DNA from: DATNPX01 sp036702975
GTDB lineage: Bacteria > Cyanobacteriota > Vampirovibrionia > Obscuribacterales > Obscuribacteraceae
Assembly (NCBI GenBank): GCA_036702975.1
Contig: DATNPX010000059.1
Coordinates: forward strand, 186,001 to 250,000
DNA: 64,000 bases
Direction of reading: 5' to 3'
The translations under genes were made by a program, and so were the position numbers. Below the pieces are notes generated by a model. That model made no database searches and was not told the origin of the DNA. It saw only the letters and a list, made by a program, of their open reading frames with translations. Positions within the stretch are counted from its first letter, which is position 1, and the number at the start of each line of letters is the position of its first letter. This document shows, piece after piece, positions 37,420-45,588 of the stretch.

Positions 37420-37747
37420 ATTTAGGTGCCGGTTGAGCTTGGTTGAGCTGAGCTTGGTTGAGCTGGATCGGGCTTGACTAGGCTGGGCTGCTGGATTTGG
37501 CTTGGTTGGCCTACTCTCGCAGGCGGTGAGGACCCTGGGCTGATTCCGGCGCCGAACCGAACCCGACTTTGTATTGTTTGGCCATGTGTCATAGTCGATT
37601 GGAGGCGTTTTTCTTTGCTAGTTGATTGGGAATTGGTGACCCTTCAACTTTCACGTCGATTTCACACCGTCAATCGTAATATCACCATGCTTACTAAAAC
37701 ACCTGTGTTACAGAGACTGGATGCGCAAGCGATCCGAGGGATTGAAC
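37420..37747. other. Intergenic region with short repeats
   Basis: About 330 bases with a 15-bp tandem duplication at its left end and no convincing gene. The right part is T/C-mixed and presumably carries the promoter for the next gene. Confidence 0.45.
37435..37464. repeat. 15-bp exact tandem duplication
   Basis: GAGCTTGGTTGAGCT occurs twice head to tail and is followed by degenerate GGCTTG-like copies up to about 37505. No function can be inferred. Confidence 0.85.
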
Positions 37748-38377
37748 ATGAACAAAATCAACCGCTCAGCAAGATTAGTCGCATCGTTCACGGGTCTGGC
37801 ATTCGTCGCAATCCTAGCATGCATCACAACCGCAGCACCTGCGTCGGCTCAAGAGTTCCTGAATCCAGTTGCAACTCCAGCTCAAACAGCGCCAAATTTC
37901 CTCAATCCATCGGCAGCTCCTCTCGTGGTCGTTCCGACCGTACAAGCAAGCAATCAGGGTGGGACTATCTACGGTCAACCGGTAGTGCCCCCGCAATACA
38001 GCCAACCGAACGTCACCGCAATGACCAACGGTCTGCTCGCACCAAACAGTGTGAACATGGCACCGTTTCCATCCGGAACCTATTCCTACGGCTTCGCCAG
38101 CCCGCCCGTCTCCGTCGTTCCAAACCACTACGGCAACTACGCCGGTCAGCAACTCCCCCCCACATCTACAGCCTCGGTCGACATCAACGTAGTTGATTGC
38201 CCGAACCTGGCAAGCAACTATGCACCAGGTCAGGCAAATCCGTGGGCACAGAACTATAACCTGAGCGTGCAAAATCCAGACGGCACCTGGAGCACCATCG
38301 ACTTCCAAGAAACAGCTGGTGCAGCTCAAAGTTTTATCCAAAGCGAATTGCAAGACGCGACAGCATCGTTCCAATAA
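37748..38377 (+). CDS. Secreted QEFL-family protein (copy B)
   Basis: A 209-residue secreted protein whose signal peptide (about 1-34, ending ASA) is followed by QEFLNPV. It shares NGLLAP.SVN, YGF and STASVDINVVDCP with the protein at 32881-33696 but lacks the Gly/Pro tail. The ATG at 37748 is supported by AGGGA six bases upstream. It converges closely with the DUF6088 gene. No enzymatic motif is visible. Confidence 0.7.
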   Translation: MNKINRSARLVASFTGLAFVAILACITTAAPASAQEFLNPVATPAQTAPNFLNPSAAPLVVVPTVQASNQGGTIYGQPVVPPQYSQPNVTAMTNGLLAPNSVNMAPFPSGTYSYGFASPPVSVVPNHYGNYAGQQLPPTSTASVDINVVDCPNLASNYAPGQANPWAQNYNLSVQNPDGTWSTIDFQETAGAAQSFIQSELQDATASFQ

Positions 38378-38387
38378 GGGGAAAAGC

Positions 38388-39005
38388 TCAGGCTACGGTC
38401 CGAACAAAACGCTCGATAAACATGTCATTCAGCCATCCTGGCATGAAGTTGCTACACGCTCTGAGTTCGAGCCGAGTTGTTCTGTTTAAGTTACGGAAGA
38501 CAATATTTACCGCCCTGTCTAGTTGGTCTTCTGTCCTAAAATGCCATAGCGCATTGACCTTTTCGCCGATCGCAGACTCACACAACTTTGCTTTCCGCTG
38601 GGCAATTCCTTTGTATTTGACTAGTCCTTGAAATGACTGAAACCCACTGCTACCACCATTGATGGCAAAGGTTTTGCCCTCGGCTTTAGCGTTCGATTCC
38701 AATTCATCAATCGCCGGTTTTTGGCGGAGTATTCCAAGTTCACTCAAGACGTCTGCCGCAAACTTGTAAATGCGCTTCCCGAACGCAGCGGCCTTAATCC
38801 GCGCGATCTCGTCAATTGATGGATTCGTATTTTTGTCTTGAACAAAGACGCCGCGAGCTAATCGTCGGATCGCACCCATCTTTACGAGGTGACAGAGACA
38901 CTGGTCAACGGCACCGCGTTTACCGTATTTAAGAACGTCTCTGGTGGTGAAAACGGTTGTGGGACTCAAATTTGAGATGTGAGAACGAATACCAGCTGTA
39001 GCCAT
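38388..39005 (-). CDS. DUF6088 (AbiEi-like) transcriptional regulator
   Basis: A 205-residue protein with an N-terminal winged-helix region (FTTRDVLKYGKRGAVDQCLC and VKMGAIRRLARGVFVQDK) of the type seen in DUF6088/AbiEi antitoxin-like proteins, which usually repress their own operon and pair with a nucleotidyltransferase toxin. No AbiEii-type toxin lies next to it: the neighbours are a secreted protein and umuC. GGAGG lies close before the ATG. It may be an orphan regulator. Confidence 0.75.
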   Translation of the reverse strand: MATAGIRSHISNLSPTTVFTTRDVLKYGKRGAVDQCLCHLVKMGAIRRLARGVFVQDKNTNPSIDEIARIKAAAFGKRIYKFAADVLSELGILRQKPAIDELESNAKAEGKTFAINGGSSGFQSFQGLVKYKGIAQRKAKLCESAIGEKVNALWHFRTEDQLDRAVNIVFRNLNRTTRLELRACSNFMPGWLNDMFIERFVRTVA

Positions 39006-39129
39006 CGGTGAACCTCCTCCAGATGTCGCTACTTACTAAAACGATCTGGTGGCGCTGAAAGTTCAATGTTTGTCAGGGCTTCGTTGAATTTTTCTGAATG
39101 AATTTTGTCGGTTTTGTGGGTCGGATTTT

Positions 39130-39183
39130 GGGATTTGGAGGATCTTAGAAATTTCCGGAAATTTCTAAGATCCTCCAAATCCC
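39130..39183. repeat. Perfect 54-bp palindrome
   Basis: Two 27-base arms (39130-39156 and 39157-39183) are exact reverse complements with no spacer; the centre is TTCCGGAA. It lies 35 bases after the umuC stop and about 125 bases before the DUF6088 start. No T-run follows on either strand, so it is not a standard terminator. Confidence 0.95.
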
Positions 39184-39217
39184 CAATTGGATAGGGTCCT
39201 TCGGCCCCACCAAATCC

Positions 39218-40489
39218 TTAAGCCCGCGCAATCGGAATCTCGTCCCAACTGGTTGTATATGAAGGACTTCGATACTGGGACTTTACCTTCCATTCTTTCT
39301 TGGTGCCTTCGGCCGCGAGGAAGATGGTGCCTCTTCCCCAGCGAGTATTGGCAGCATCCAACGCTTTCATCATCTTTTCTGACTTTTCATTCGCCGCGCT
39401 CTGCATGAACAAAGATATCTGCCGCCCCTCGCGAGGAGACACGCGTCCTAGCACTACACCGGCCTTTTGATAGGCGAAGCCCGGTCTAAATACAGAGCGC
39501 AATGACTGCATCGCGGCTTTCACAAGACAGAGTGTGTCGTCTGTTGCGACGGGTAGAGCCACAGAGTGAGAATCGACGAAAGCATTTTCGATATAGGCGC
39601 TTGTGCGAAGGTAGACGTTGACTTCGGCCGCTACCGACTCGTCACGCCGCAGCTTTTCGCAAGCGATAGTTGTGTACATGGTGACGGCTTCCTCCAGTTC
39701 TTCAAGCGTTAAGACGCTCCGGCCAAAAGAGCGTGAGGAAGCGATCTGCTTACGGGCCTCACCAACGTTCTCCATATCGACACAGGCGACACCGCGCAAC
39801 TCTAGAATCGTACGCTTAATCACCACGCTAAACTTCTTTTCCATGAGATCCGGATCGCTATTGCGTAAATCGAGAGCGCTAACGATATTCATTGAGTTCA
39901 GCTTCTCTGTCAGTCTCCGCCCAATGCCCCAAACATCAGATGCCGGAATAGCTGCCAAAAGCTGTGCCTGTTTGGTTTGTGAAATAGATGAAAAATCGAA
40001 TACGCCACCGAATCTCTGCGTCGACTTAGCGACTGCGTTGCTCAATTTCGCCAAGGTTTTAGTAGGAGCGATTCCAACGCAAACTGGCAAACCAAGATGT
40101 TGCTTTACCGTCGATTTCAGTAGTCTTCCAGTTTCGACAACGGCACTGAGTCCGCTTACCTGAAGAAAGCTTTCATCGATCGAATAGACCTCTTGTCTCG
40201 GAGCAAACTCTCCGATCAATCTCATTACACGCGCGGACATCTCACCATAGAGCGGATAATTCGAAGACAAAGCAATCAATCCACGCTCTTTCGTTAGATG
40301 CTCGACTTTGAAGAAAGGTACACCCATAGTAACACCAAGCGATTTTGCCTCATTTGAGCGAGCCACAACACATCCGTCGTTGTTTGAAAGAACAACAACT
40401 GGCTTGTTCTCCAGCTTTGGATTGAAGACACGTTCGCAAGAAACATAGAAATTGTTGCAATCGACGAGCGCAAATCTTTCTTCAGCCAT
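39218..40489 (-). CDS. umuC: DNA polymerase V catalytic subunit UmuC
   Basis: A Y-family translesion DNA polymerase of 423 residues. Catalytic acidic residues are visible in LVDCNNFYVSCERVF and YSIDESFL, along with the NNDGCVVARS segment, a helix-hairpin-helix region (VWGIGRRLTEKL) and QISLF, a likely beta-clamp-binding motif. The C-terminal TSWDEIPIA block matches the UmuC-specific end. It copies past lesions when DNA is damaged. The ATG at 40489 is preferred. It follows umuD after a 117-base spacer containing a G-rich repeat. Confidence 0.93.
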   Translation of the reverse strand: MAEERFALVDCNNFYVSCERVFNPKLENKPVVVLSNNDGCVVARSNEAKSLGVTMGVPFFKVEHLTKERGLIALSSNYPLYGEMSARVMRLIGEFAPRQEVYSIDESFLQVSGLSAVVETGRLLKSTVKQHLGLPVCVGIAPTKTLAKLSNAVAKSTQRFGGVFDFSSISQTKQAQLLAAIPASDVWGIGRRLTEKLNSMNIVSALDLRNSDPDLMEKKFSVVIKRTILELRGVACVDMENVGEARKQIASSRSFGRSVLTLEELEEAVTMYTTIACEKLRRDESVAAEVNVYLRTSAYIENAFVDSHSVALPVATDDTLCLVKAAMQSLRSVFRPGFAYQKAGVVLGRVSPREGRQISLFMQSAANEKSEKMMKALDAANTRWGRGTIFLAAEGTKKEWKVKSQYRSPSYTTSWDEIPIARA

Positions 40490-40536
40490 TTCTCTCAATT
40501 CTATCTATTCAAATTCAATCAACATCTAAAGCGTCG

Positions 40537-40573
40537 CAATCCCAATCGCAATCCCAATCCCAATCCCAATCCC
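40537..40573 (-). repeat. GGGATT repeat, candidate G-quadruplex in umuD-umuC spacer
   Basis: The plus strand is a run of CAATCC units (40537-40572); on the transcribed minus strand this gives four consecutive GGG tracts separated by ATT (40553-40573) plus a fifth after a variant GCG unit. Three-base loops and G3 tracts satisfy the usual rule for an intramolecular G-quadruplex. It sits 34 bases after the umuD stop and 63 bases before the umuC ATG. Confidence 0.85.
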
Positions 40574-40606
40574 AATAAAGAACGCCAGGTCTTCCAATCT
40601 TTCCAA

Positions 40607-40993
40607 TCAAAGTTGATGCACCACCGACGTTACGACGCCCCAAATTTGGGAGTCGAGCCCGTCAAACTTTTCAGCCGGCAAAGAGGCATCGTCCGCCGCT
40701 AAGACAAGGTCGCCATTGGACGACTCAAGGCGACGCACGACAAGTTCACCATTGACTACAGCCACCACAACCTTTCCGGCAACAGCATTTATAGAGCGAT
40801 CGACGATTAGCATGTCACCGTGACGAACACCGGTGGCAGCGAGCGCATCACCTTCGACACGCATGAAGAAGGTGGCGACTTTGTTTTTAATCAAAAGCGC
40901 GTTCAAATCCAGCGACTTATCGAGGTAGTCATCAGCAGGTGAAGGGAAACCGGCCGAGGTTCGACTGCCCGGAGTATGCTCGGAAACGCTCAT
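40607..40993 (-). CDS. umuD: UmuD homologue with substituted catalytic dyad
   Basis: The 128-residue protein aligns collinearly with E. coli UmuD at a constant offset of -10: Ala14-Gly15 matches the Cys24-Gly25 cleavage site, and GFPSPADDYL, DLNALLI and HGDMLIVD match the peptidase S24 fold. However, Ala50 (VEGDALA) stands where Ser60 is expected and Arg87 (VVRRL) where Lys97 is expected. Self-cleavage to UmuD' by the Ser-Lys dyad is therefore not expected. It may stay as full-length UmuD, be cut by another protease, or act differently. No strong ribosome binding site is seen. umuC follows. Confidence 0.9.
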   Translation of the reverse strand: MSVSEHTPGSRTSAGFPSPADDYLDKSLDLNALLIKNKVATFFMRVEGDALAATGVRHGDMLIVDRSINAVAGKVVVAVVNGELVVRRLESSNGDLVLAADDASLPAEKFDGLDSQIWGVVTSVVHQL

Positions 40994-41052
40994 GCTGCAC
41001 CCAGAAACTGCACTAACTAGTAAAAACTTGATGCCGGACTACCGCCACCACC

Positions 41053-41068
41053 ATACCTATATATGGTA
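41053..41068 (-). promoter_or_regulatory. Candidate -10/operator upstream of umuD
   Basis: On the minus strand TACCATATATAGGTA is an imperfect dyad with TATATA as a possible -10, about 60 bases before the umuD ATG. No LexA-type box of the E. coli or Gram-positive pattern is visible, and no -35 is well placed. Confidence 0.3.
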
Positions 41069-41106
41069 GCCAAACTTTTCCCCTTTTGCAAGAACAAATT
41101 TTTGTC

Positions 41107-44100
41107 TTACTCAAGCGTAAACCGGACGTCGTACATTGGCTCGCCTTGCATATCGTTCTCTGACACTTGTCGGGAGAGAATCTTGATCTTGCCTTGACGG
41201 TCATAGAAATTGAGCAAGCGGTCTGTGGTCGATGCGCGCAAGGTGGCCGTCCAGACTTCGCCTGGATGTGCCTGAACTCCCTTGAGATATCCATACAGTC
41301 CACGCATCAGCGTCTGTGAATAGGGCCGGAACTGCGGCAACACGGCCAAGTCGTTTATCTCGTGGTCAGTGACGCTCACTGTCGCATAACCGACCACACC
41401 GCCAGCTGGCGAATCGAGAAGCAACGTCGTCTCACCCTCAGAGACATAGTTGAAGCCTTCAGGGTAAATTGACTGAGCGATGGTCGTGGCTCGCTGCCAG
41501 TCAGCATCCGTATGCAAGGTGCGAACAAACGGTCTCTGCGTTGCGGTAGCGGCACCACCGGGCTGGTCTCGATAGGTATAATTTGCCAGCCTTCTAGGAG
41601 CGACCGCCGCCAGGTCGTTGAGCGATATAGTGCCAGGGTCGCGGAGTAACGCGTTCGCACTGCCGGTAGTTGCACTATTCGACTCAGGCTCAGCCCACGA
41701 TTCAGATTTAGAGCGCGCTTCAGATTTAGCCGGCACCTCAGATCTGGCCAACAACTTCTGCTCGCGAGCGTCTGTGTAATTTTTGCCATAGCTCGAAGGC
41801 AAAGGCTGAGAATCCTCACCGGCGTCTGGCCAGCGAGATAGATTCAACCGATCAGTGCCTGTGCCAAGAGTGACGGTGCCGAATTCCTTGCTCAGATCGT
41901 TTGCCGCAGCCTGATAGACCTGCGCCACATCTTCGGCGCGATTGCCGAGCCCTTTAGATTCCAAACTGTCGAAAACGAGTCCGCCCTTGTCTGAAAGCCA
42001 AGCCCACGATTGTGCCACCACATTTCCCGCTTTGTCCGTGACAACGAAAAATCCGGAGCGCTCATTTTCCTGCCCAAACCACGCGCAAGCCGCGCCGGCA
42101 CCGCCCGGGTGCTGGCAACAATTTGTGTGCTCGCCAAGGAAGATCCCTCTTTCGTCACTGCGCGGTAGGAAGTGCCCCTGTAATTCTCCCTGTTTCCAGA
42201 TCCTTGCCGGCGATACCATAGGCGGTGTCGAGAGTGAATTCAGATATCGATCTTCGTAGCCTTTGTAATCGGCCGGATTCACGTCCCAACGCGCCGCTTC
42301 TTTTACAAGCGAGTTAGAGATCGCCTCAGGATACATTTCGCTCCGAAGTTCGCGCACCAGCTTGGTGAAGTTCTGAGTACGTTGAGCCTCGCTGAGTGTC
42401 GACCAACGACGTGCAATCATGGCTAGCTCACGAGGTTGTCGCCAATCATTCTTAAGGAGAAATTTACCGAGTCCTTCAGCTTCGGAAGGAGAATACAAAG
42501 GCAGCCAGTGAGTGGCATCGTGCATGGCCAGTCCTTTTGCTGCCTGCATATTCAACCACTGATTGGCATCACGTCCAAAGACGTTGGTTACTGCGAGCGC
42601 GCTGTTAGGCTGCCAACTCAAATTGACCGGCAAGTCGGTGCCTTCACCGCGGGTAGTGCCAGCCAAGCGATGAAGAACTTTAGCAAAAGTTCCAGCTTTG
42701 ACATTTGCATGCACCAATCCCTGCCCACCGTCCGGGCGGCCCTGCCGGTTTTCGGCAGCCTGCACCATATAGCCAGCCTCCCGCTCGCTCAAGCTTGGAT
42801 GAAAAGTGCGAACGGTTCCATTGAGCGACTGCAACTCGGCAAGAATCTGATATTTGCCACGAGCCAAGACCTCGCGATAACGCTCATGGAAAGCATCGAA
42901 AGCCGAATCCGTTAAATGTGTCGTCGAGCCCATTTCGCGCGCAGCCGAGCGTTGCGCCAGCATCTCCGGTGTCACTGGCGGTGGCGCAGGCTCAGGAACG
43001 ACTTCACGAGGTCTTGGTACATCGCTAAGGTCGACTACCTCCATAGTATCCGGTTCGATCTTAATGCCAACCAATTCTCTATAAGCAACGATTGCTGCAG
43101 CATTTTCTATCGATCGCTGGCCGCCAATCTGGCTGGCAATTGCGTAGGGAACATTTGGTTCAATCTCCCAAGTCTTCATCGCATTTCGTATGGCTTGAGA
43201 TGAACTTATAGGTGCACCAGATTCGGTGACGGCAGAGGGATGCATCATCGCCGTAAGAACATTCGCGCGAGCCTCTGGCGGTACTTTCTCCAGCCCCTTT
43301 GCCATTGTCGTTATCTCTTTCAAACTCATGGACTCGTTCTCGAGCAGGAACTGCCGCACAAGCTCACTATTTCCGACAGCTGGTATCTTGAATGAAGCAA
43401 ATGCAACAGGGTCTTTAATTGTTCCTTCAGGAGTCATGTTTCGCTCAAGCCATGCTGATGCGTCTGCTCCGAAAAGCTTGACCAACTCGAATGCACGACT
43501 TGCTTTGTCGTAAGTAGTGTATATGTCTATAGTTTGCGGCGTAGATTTTTCCAACTTGGACAAAACTTGTGTGAATTCGTGGGCATTAAAATCTTTAGTG
43601 ATCAACGAAGATGCATTCTCAGTACCACCATAATCACGTGCCGCTGTACGGGCGCCCTCCGCCAGAGATGCAGCTTCTGAGTCAGTCAGCTCCGGGTATA
43701 ACTCTCGAACCGTGTAGTTTATATTGTTTACGCGCTGCAACACATCCAACTTATCGACTGTGCTCAATCGCTCGTATTCGGAAGCGAATCGTTTAAAAAG
43801 AGACGACTCGGTAGAGTAGGAAGAAGCGCTTACAGACGCCTTCTCCGCTTCAGTCAAACTTGGCGCAAGATTGGACCAAGCGAGGTCAGCCGCCAATTGC
43901 TCCATCGGTGGGCGATTGGCAAACTCAACTGCTAGACTTGCTGGCAGCTTCGGCAGCTGGGTCCAGAGACGAGCAGCAGCAGCGACTTCGGAATCAGGAC
44001 GCGAGAACAACCACAGAGTGGCAGATGGATCTTGCGCTGCATGCGTGTTTAGTTGTACCAACTGGTCGTTAGACAGTGAATGGTCACGCAACAAAAACGA

Positions 44101-45438
44101 GCGCATCGTTTCGCCGACGACACTGTCAGGAATGGGCAAATTGCTCGCTCGGCGCGCAGTGTTTCCTAAATCAATCGAACCAGGCCATTTGTTTCCCGGC
44201 TTCAGAAGCGGCTCATTATCCAACCAGCTGTCAGCTTCTGGTCCGAACGCACGTGTTATGTGTGCTGCCATTTTGGCCAACCATTCTTCCTTCGATTGGC
44301 CCAGAACTGCATATCTTTCCGACTCAGCCTCCAGCTTTTTGTACACCTGCATATAAATCTGCGGGTCGAACTTCTCATTGATGAGCGCGTTCCAGTCAGT
44401 GGTATAGGGTCTGTTTCCTTCGCTAATCAGCCGGGTTACAGCCTGAGATAGAGCCTGAGCATGCTCCGGAGGAAGGGTTGGATGTAGCTGTTGGATAGCG
44501 TCCGGGGTGAGCGCTAAAATCTGTGGACGGTCTGACGCAGCATCCGTTGAACGAACACGTCCCCAGTCCTGGTCGTCGGTGCCGCTCAAATGAGCATCGG
44601 CAGGGGAAGAGACTTTCGGCACGTCCGTTTTGATAGCGGCGCCACCAACTTCTTCGGAGACAGGACGAATAGCTGACGGACGCCCTAAAAATTTAGCGCC
44701 CCGCACCGCCGCTTCCGAAATACCGCCAAGTGCGACACCTGTCAGAGCCCAAGAAGCCGCCCCCGAGGCAGTTTCATCGGCGCTCGCCCAGTGCCCGGTT
44801 TGAAACTTCGTGTTGAGCTGAGTTGTGACAGCCCCCGTGATCGCTCCCGACGCAGATGCTTTGATGAGCGAATGACTGAAGGTCTTTTGCAACCCCAACT
44901 TCCCGAGGGCAAAATTGGAGCCTTCCATGACACCTATTGTGCTGGCACCGATGGCTGCGCTTTCTAGCCGGTCGCCAACTGAATTATGTCCGGCTTCGTT
45001 GGCGCTGAGAAAGCCGATACCAGCGCCAGCGAGCACCGTAGATGCGGAGCCAAGTTTACCGATTCCTGGAATGCGCTTAGCTAGCAACTGTACGAGAGTG
45101 AAGTCGAAGGCTTGCCCGACCATCGCTCCAGCTGAGTAAGCTTTGCTGCTCTCTGATTTATTAGTTGCTGCCGATGCTATTTTGTCACTCGACTCCGGCC
45201 GCGGTGAGTCTGCACCAGCGGACAAGGACTTTTCAGCAGATTTCTCAACTGCTTGAGATGTATGAGCCTTCTCAGCCAGCGATTCCGGAGCCTTATGAAT
45301 CCCAGCCAGCTGCAGCAATCCCTCAACGGGTTGCAGGGCGCTGTCTTTGAATCCGCGCCCGAAATCTTCAACCGCTTCTACTGCGGCTTGGGTGTAGCTA
45401 CGATTGCTTGAGGCGCTATTCTCTAGAGCGCGGTCCAC
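41107..45438 (-). CDS. Giant three-repeat protein with Cys-Cys domain and GNAT-like C-terminus
   Basis: This protein of about 1443 residues has an N-terminal Gly/Ala-rich hydrophobic region (about 95-200) and three divergent ~230-residue repeats (about 315-530, 560-780, 880-1090), each with a Pro-initiated helix pair, 'FG.DA..WL' (FGPEADSWL, FGADASAWL, FGRDANQWL) and a later 'FLL' segment. A distinct domain (about 1120-1210) carries GEHTNCCQHPGGAGAACAW and NVVAQSWAW, and the C-terminus looks like a GNAT acetyltransferase (GYATVSV, LAVLPQFR). I know no named family for the whole. GTG at 45438 is chosen for its upstream GAGAGG; GTG at 45498 is possible. Confidence 0.75.
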   Translation of the reverse strand: MDRALENSASSNRSYTQAAVEAVEDFGRGFKDSALQPVEGLLQLAGIHKAPESLAEKAHTSQAVEKSAEKSLSAGADSPRPESSDKIASAATNKSESSKAYSAGAMVGQAFDFTLVQLLAKRIPGIGKLGSASTVLAGAGIGFLSANEAGHNSVGDRLESAAIGASTIGVMEGSNFALGKLGLQKTFSHSLIKASASGAITGAVTTQLNTKFQTGHWASADETASGAASWALTGVALGGISEAAVRGAKFLGRPSAIRPVSEEVGGAAIKTDVPKVSSPADAHLSGTDDQDWGRVRSTDAASDRPQILALTPDAIQQLHPTLPPEHAQALSQAVTRLISEGNRPYTTDWNALINEKFDPQIYMQVYKKLEAESERYAVLGQSKEEWLAKMAAHITRAFGPEADSWLDNEPLLKPGNKWPGSIDLGNTARRASNLPIPDSVVGETMRSFLLRDHSLSNDQLVQLNTHAAQDPSATLWLFSRPDSEVAAAARLWTQLPKLPASLAVEFANRPPMEQLAADLAWSNLAPSLTEAEKASVSASSYSTESSLFKRFASEYERLSTVDKLDVLQRVNNINYTVRELYPELTDSEAASLAEGARTAARDYGGTENASSLITKDFNAHEFTQVLSKLEKSTPQTIDIYTTYDKASRAFELVKLFGADASAWLERNMTPEGTIKDPVAFASFKIPAVGNSELVRQFLLENESMSLKEITTMAKGLEKVPPEARANVLTAMMHPSAVTESGAPISSSQAIRNAMKTWEIEPNVPYAIASQIGGQRSIENAAAIVAYRELVGIKIEPDTMEVVDLSDVPRPREVVPEPAPPPVTPEMLAQRSAAREMGSTTHLTDSAFDAFHERYREVLARGKYQILAELQSLNGTVRTFHPSLSEREAGYMVQAAENRQGRPDGGQGLVHANVKAGTFAKVLHRLAGTTRGEGTDLPVNLSWQPNSALAVTNVFGRDANQWLNMQAAKGLAMHDATHWLPLYSPSEAEGLGKFLLKNDWRQPRELAMIARRWSTLSEAQRTQNFTKLVRELRSEMYPEAISNSLVKEAARWDVNPADYKGYEDRYLNSLSTPPMVSPARIWKQGELQGHFLPRSDERGIFLGEHTNCCQHPGGAGAACAWFGQENERSGFFVVTDKAGNVVAQSWAWLSDKGGLVFDSLESKGLGNRAEDVAQVYQAAANDLSKEFGTVTLGTGTDRLNLSRWPDAGEDSQPLPSSYGKNYTDAREQKLLARSEVPAKSEARSKSESWAEPESNSATTGSANALLRDPGTISLNDLAAVAPRRLANYTYRDQPGGAATATQRPFVRTLHTDADWQRATTIAQSIYPEGFNYVSEGETTLLLDSPAGGVVGYATVSVTDHEINDLAVLPQFRPYSQTLMRGLYGYLKGVQAHPGEVWTATLRASTTDRLLNFYDRQGKIKILSRQVSENDMQGEPMYDVRFTLE

Positions 45439-45588
45439 ACAACTTCCATCCTCTCCCCCTGGGGTCACTTTAGCGAAGATGAGCCAGGATGCAAACACGG
45501 TTTCTACGCCAATGACTTTTGAGCCATAAGCAGGTAAGATGCCTCAGCTAAAGCCAAGGACAAATCATCCGGCGACAAAAAGAGTGTC

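Noticed and set aside
38388..39005. Complete AbiE toxin-antitoxin system
   Set aside because: Only the AbiEi-like regulator is present; no nucleotidyltransferase toxin is adjacent on either side.
39130..39183. Rho-independent terminator for umuC
   Set aside because: The stem is long and perfect but no T-run follows in either direction, and the length is far above that of usual terminators.
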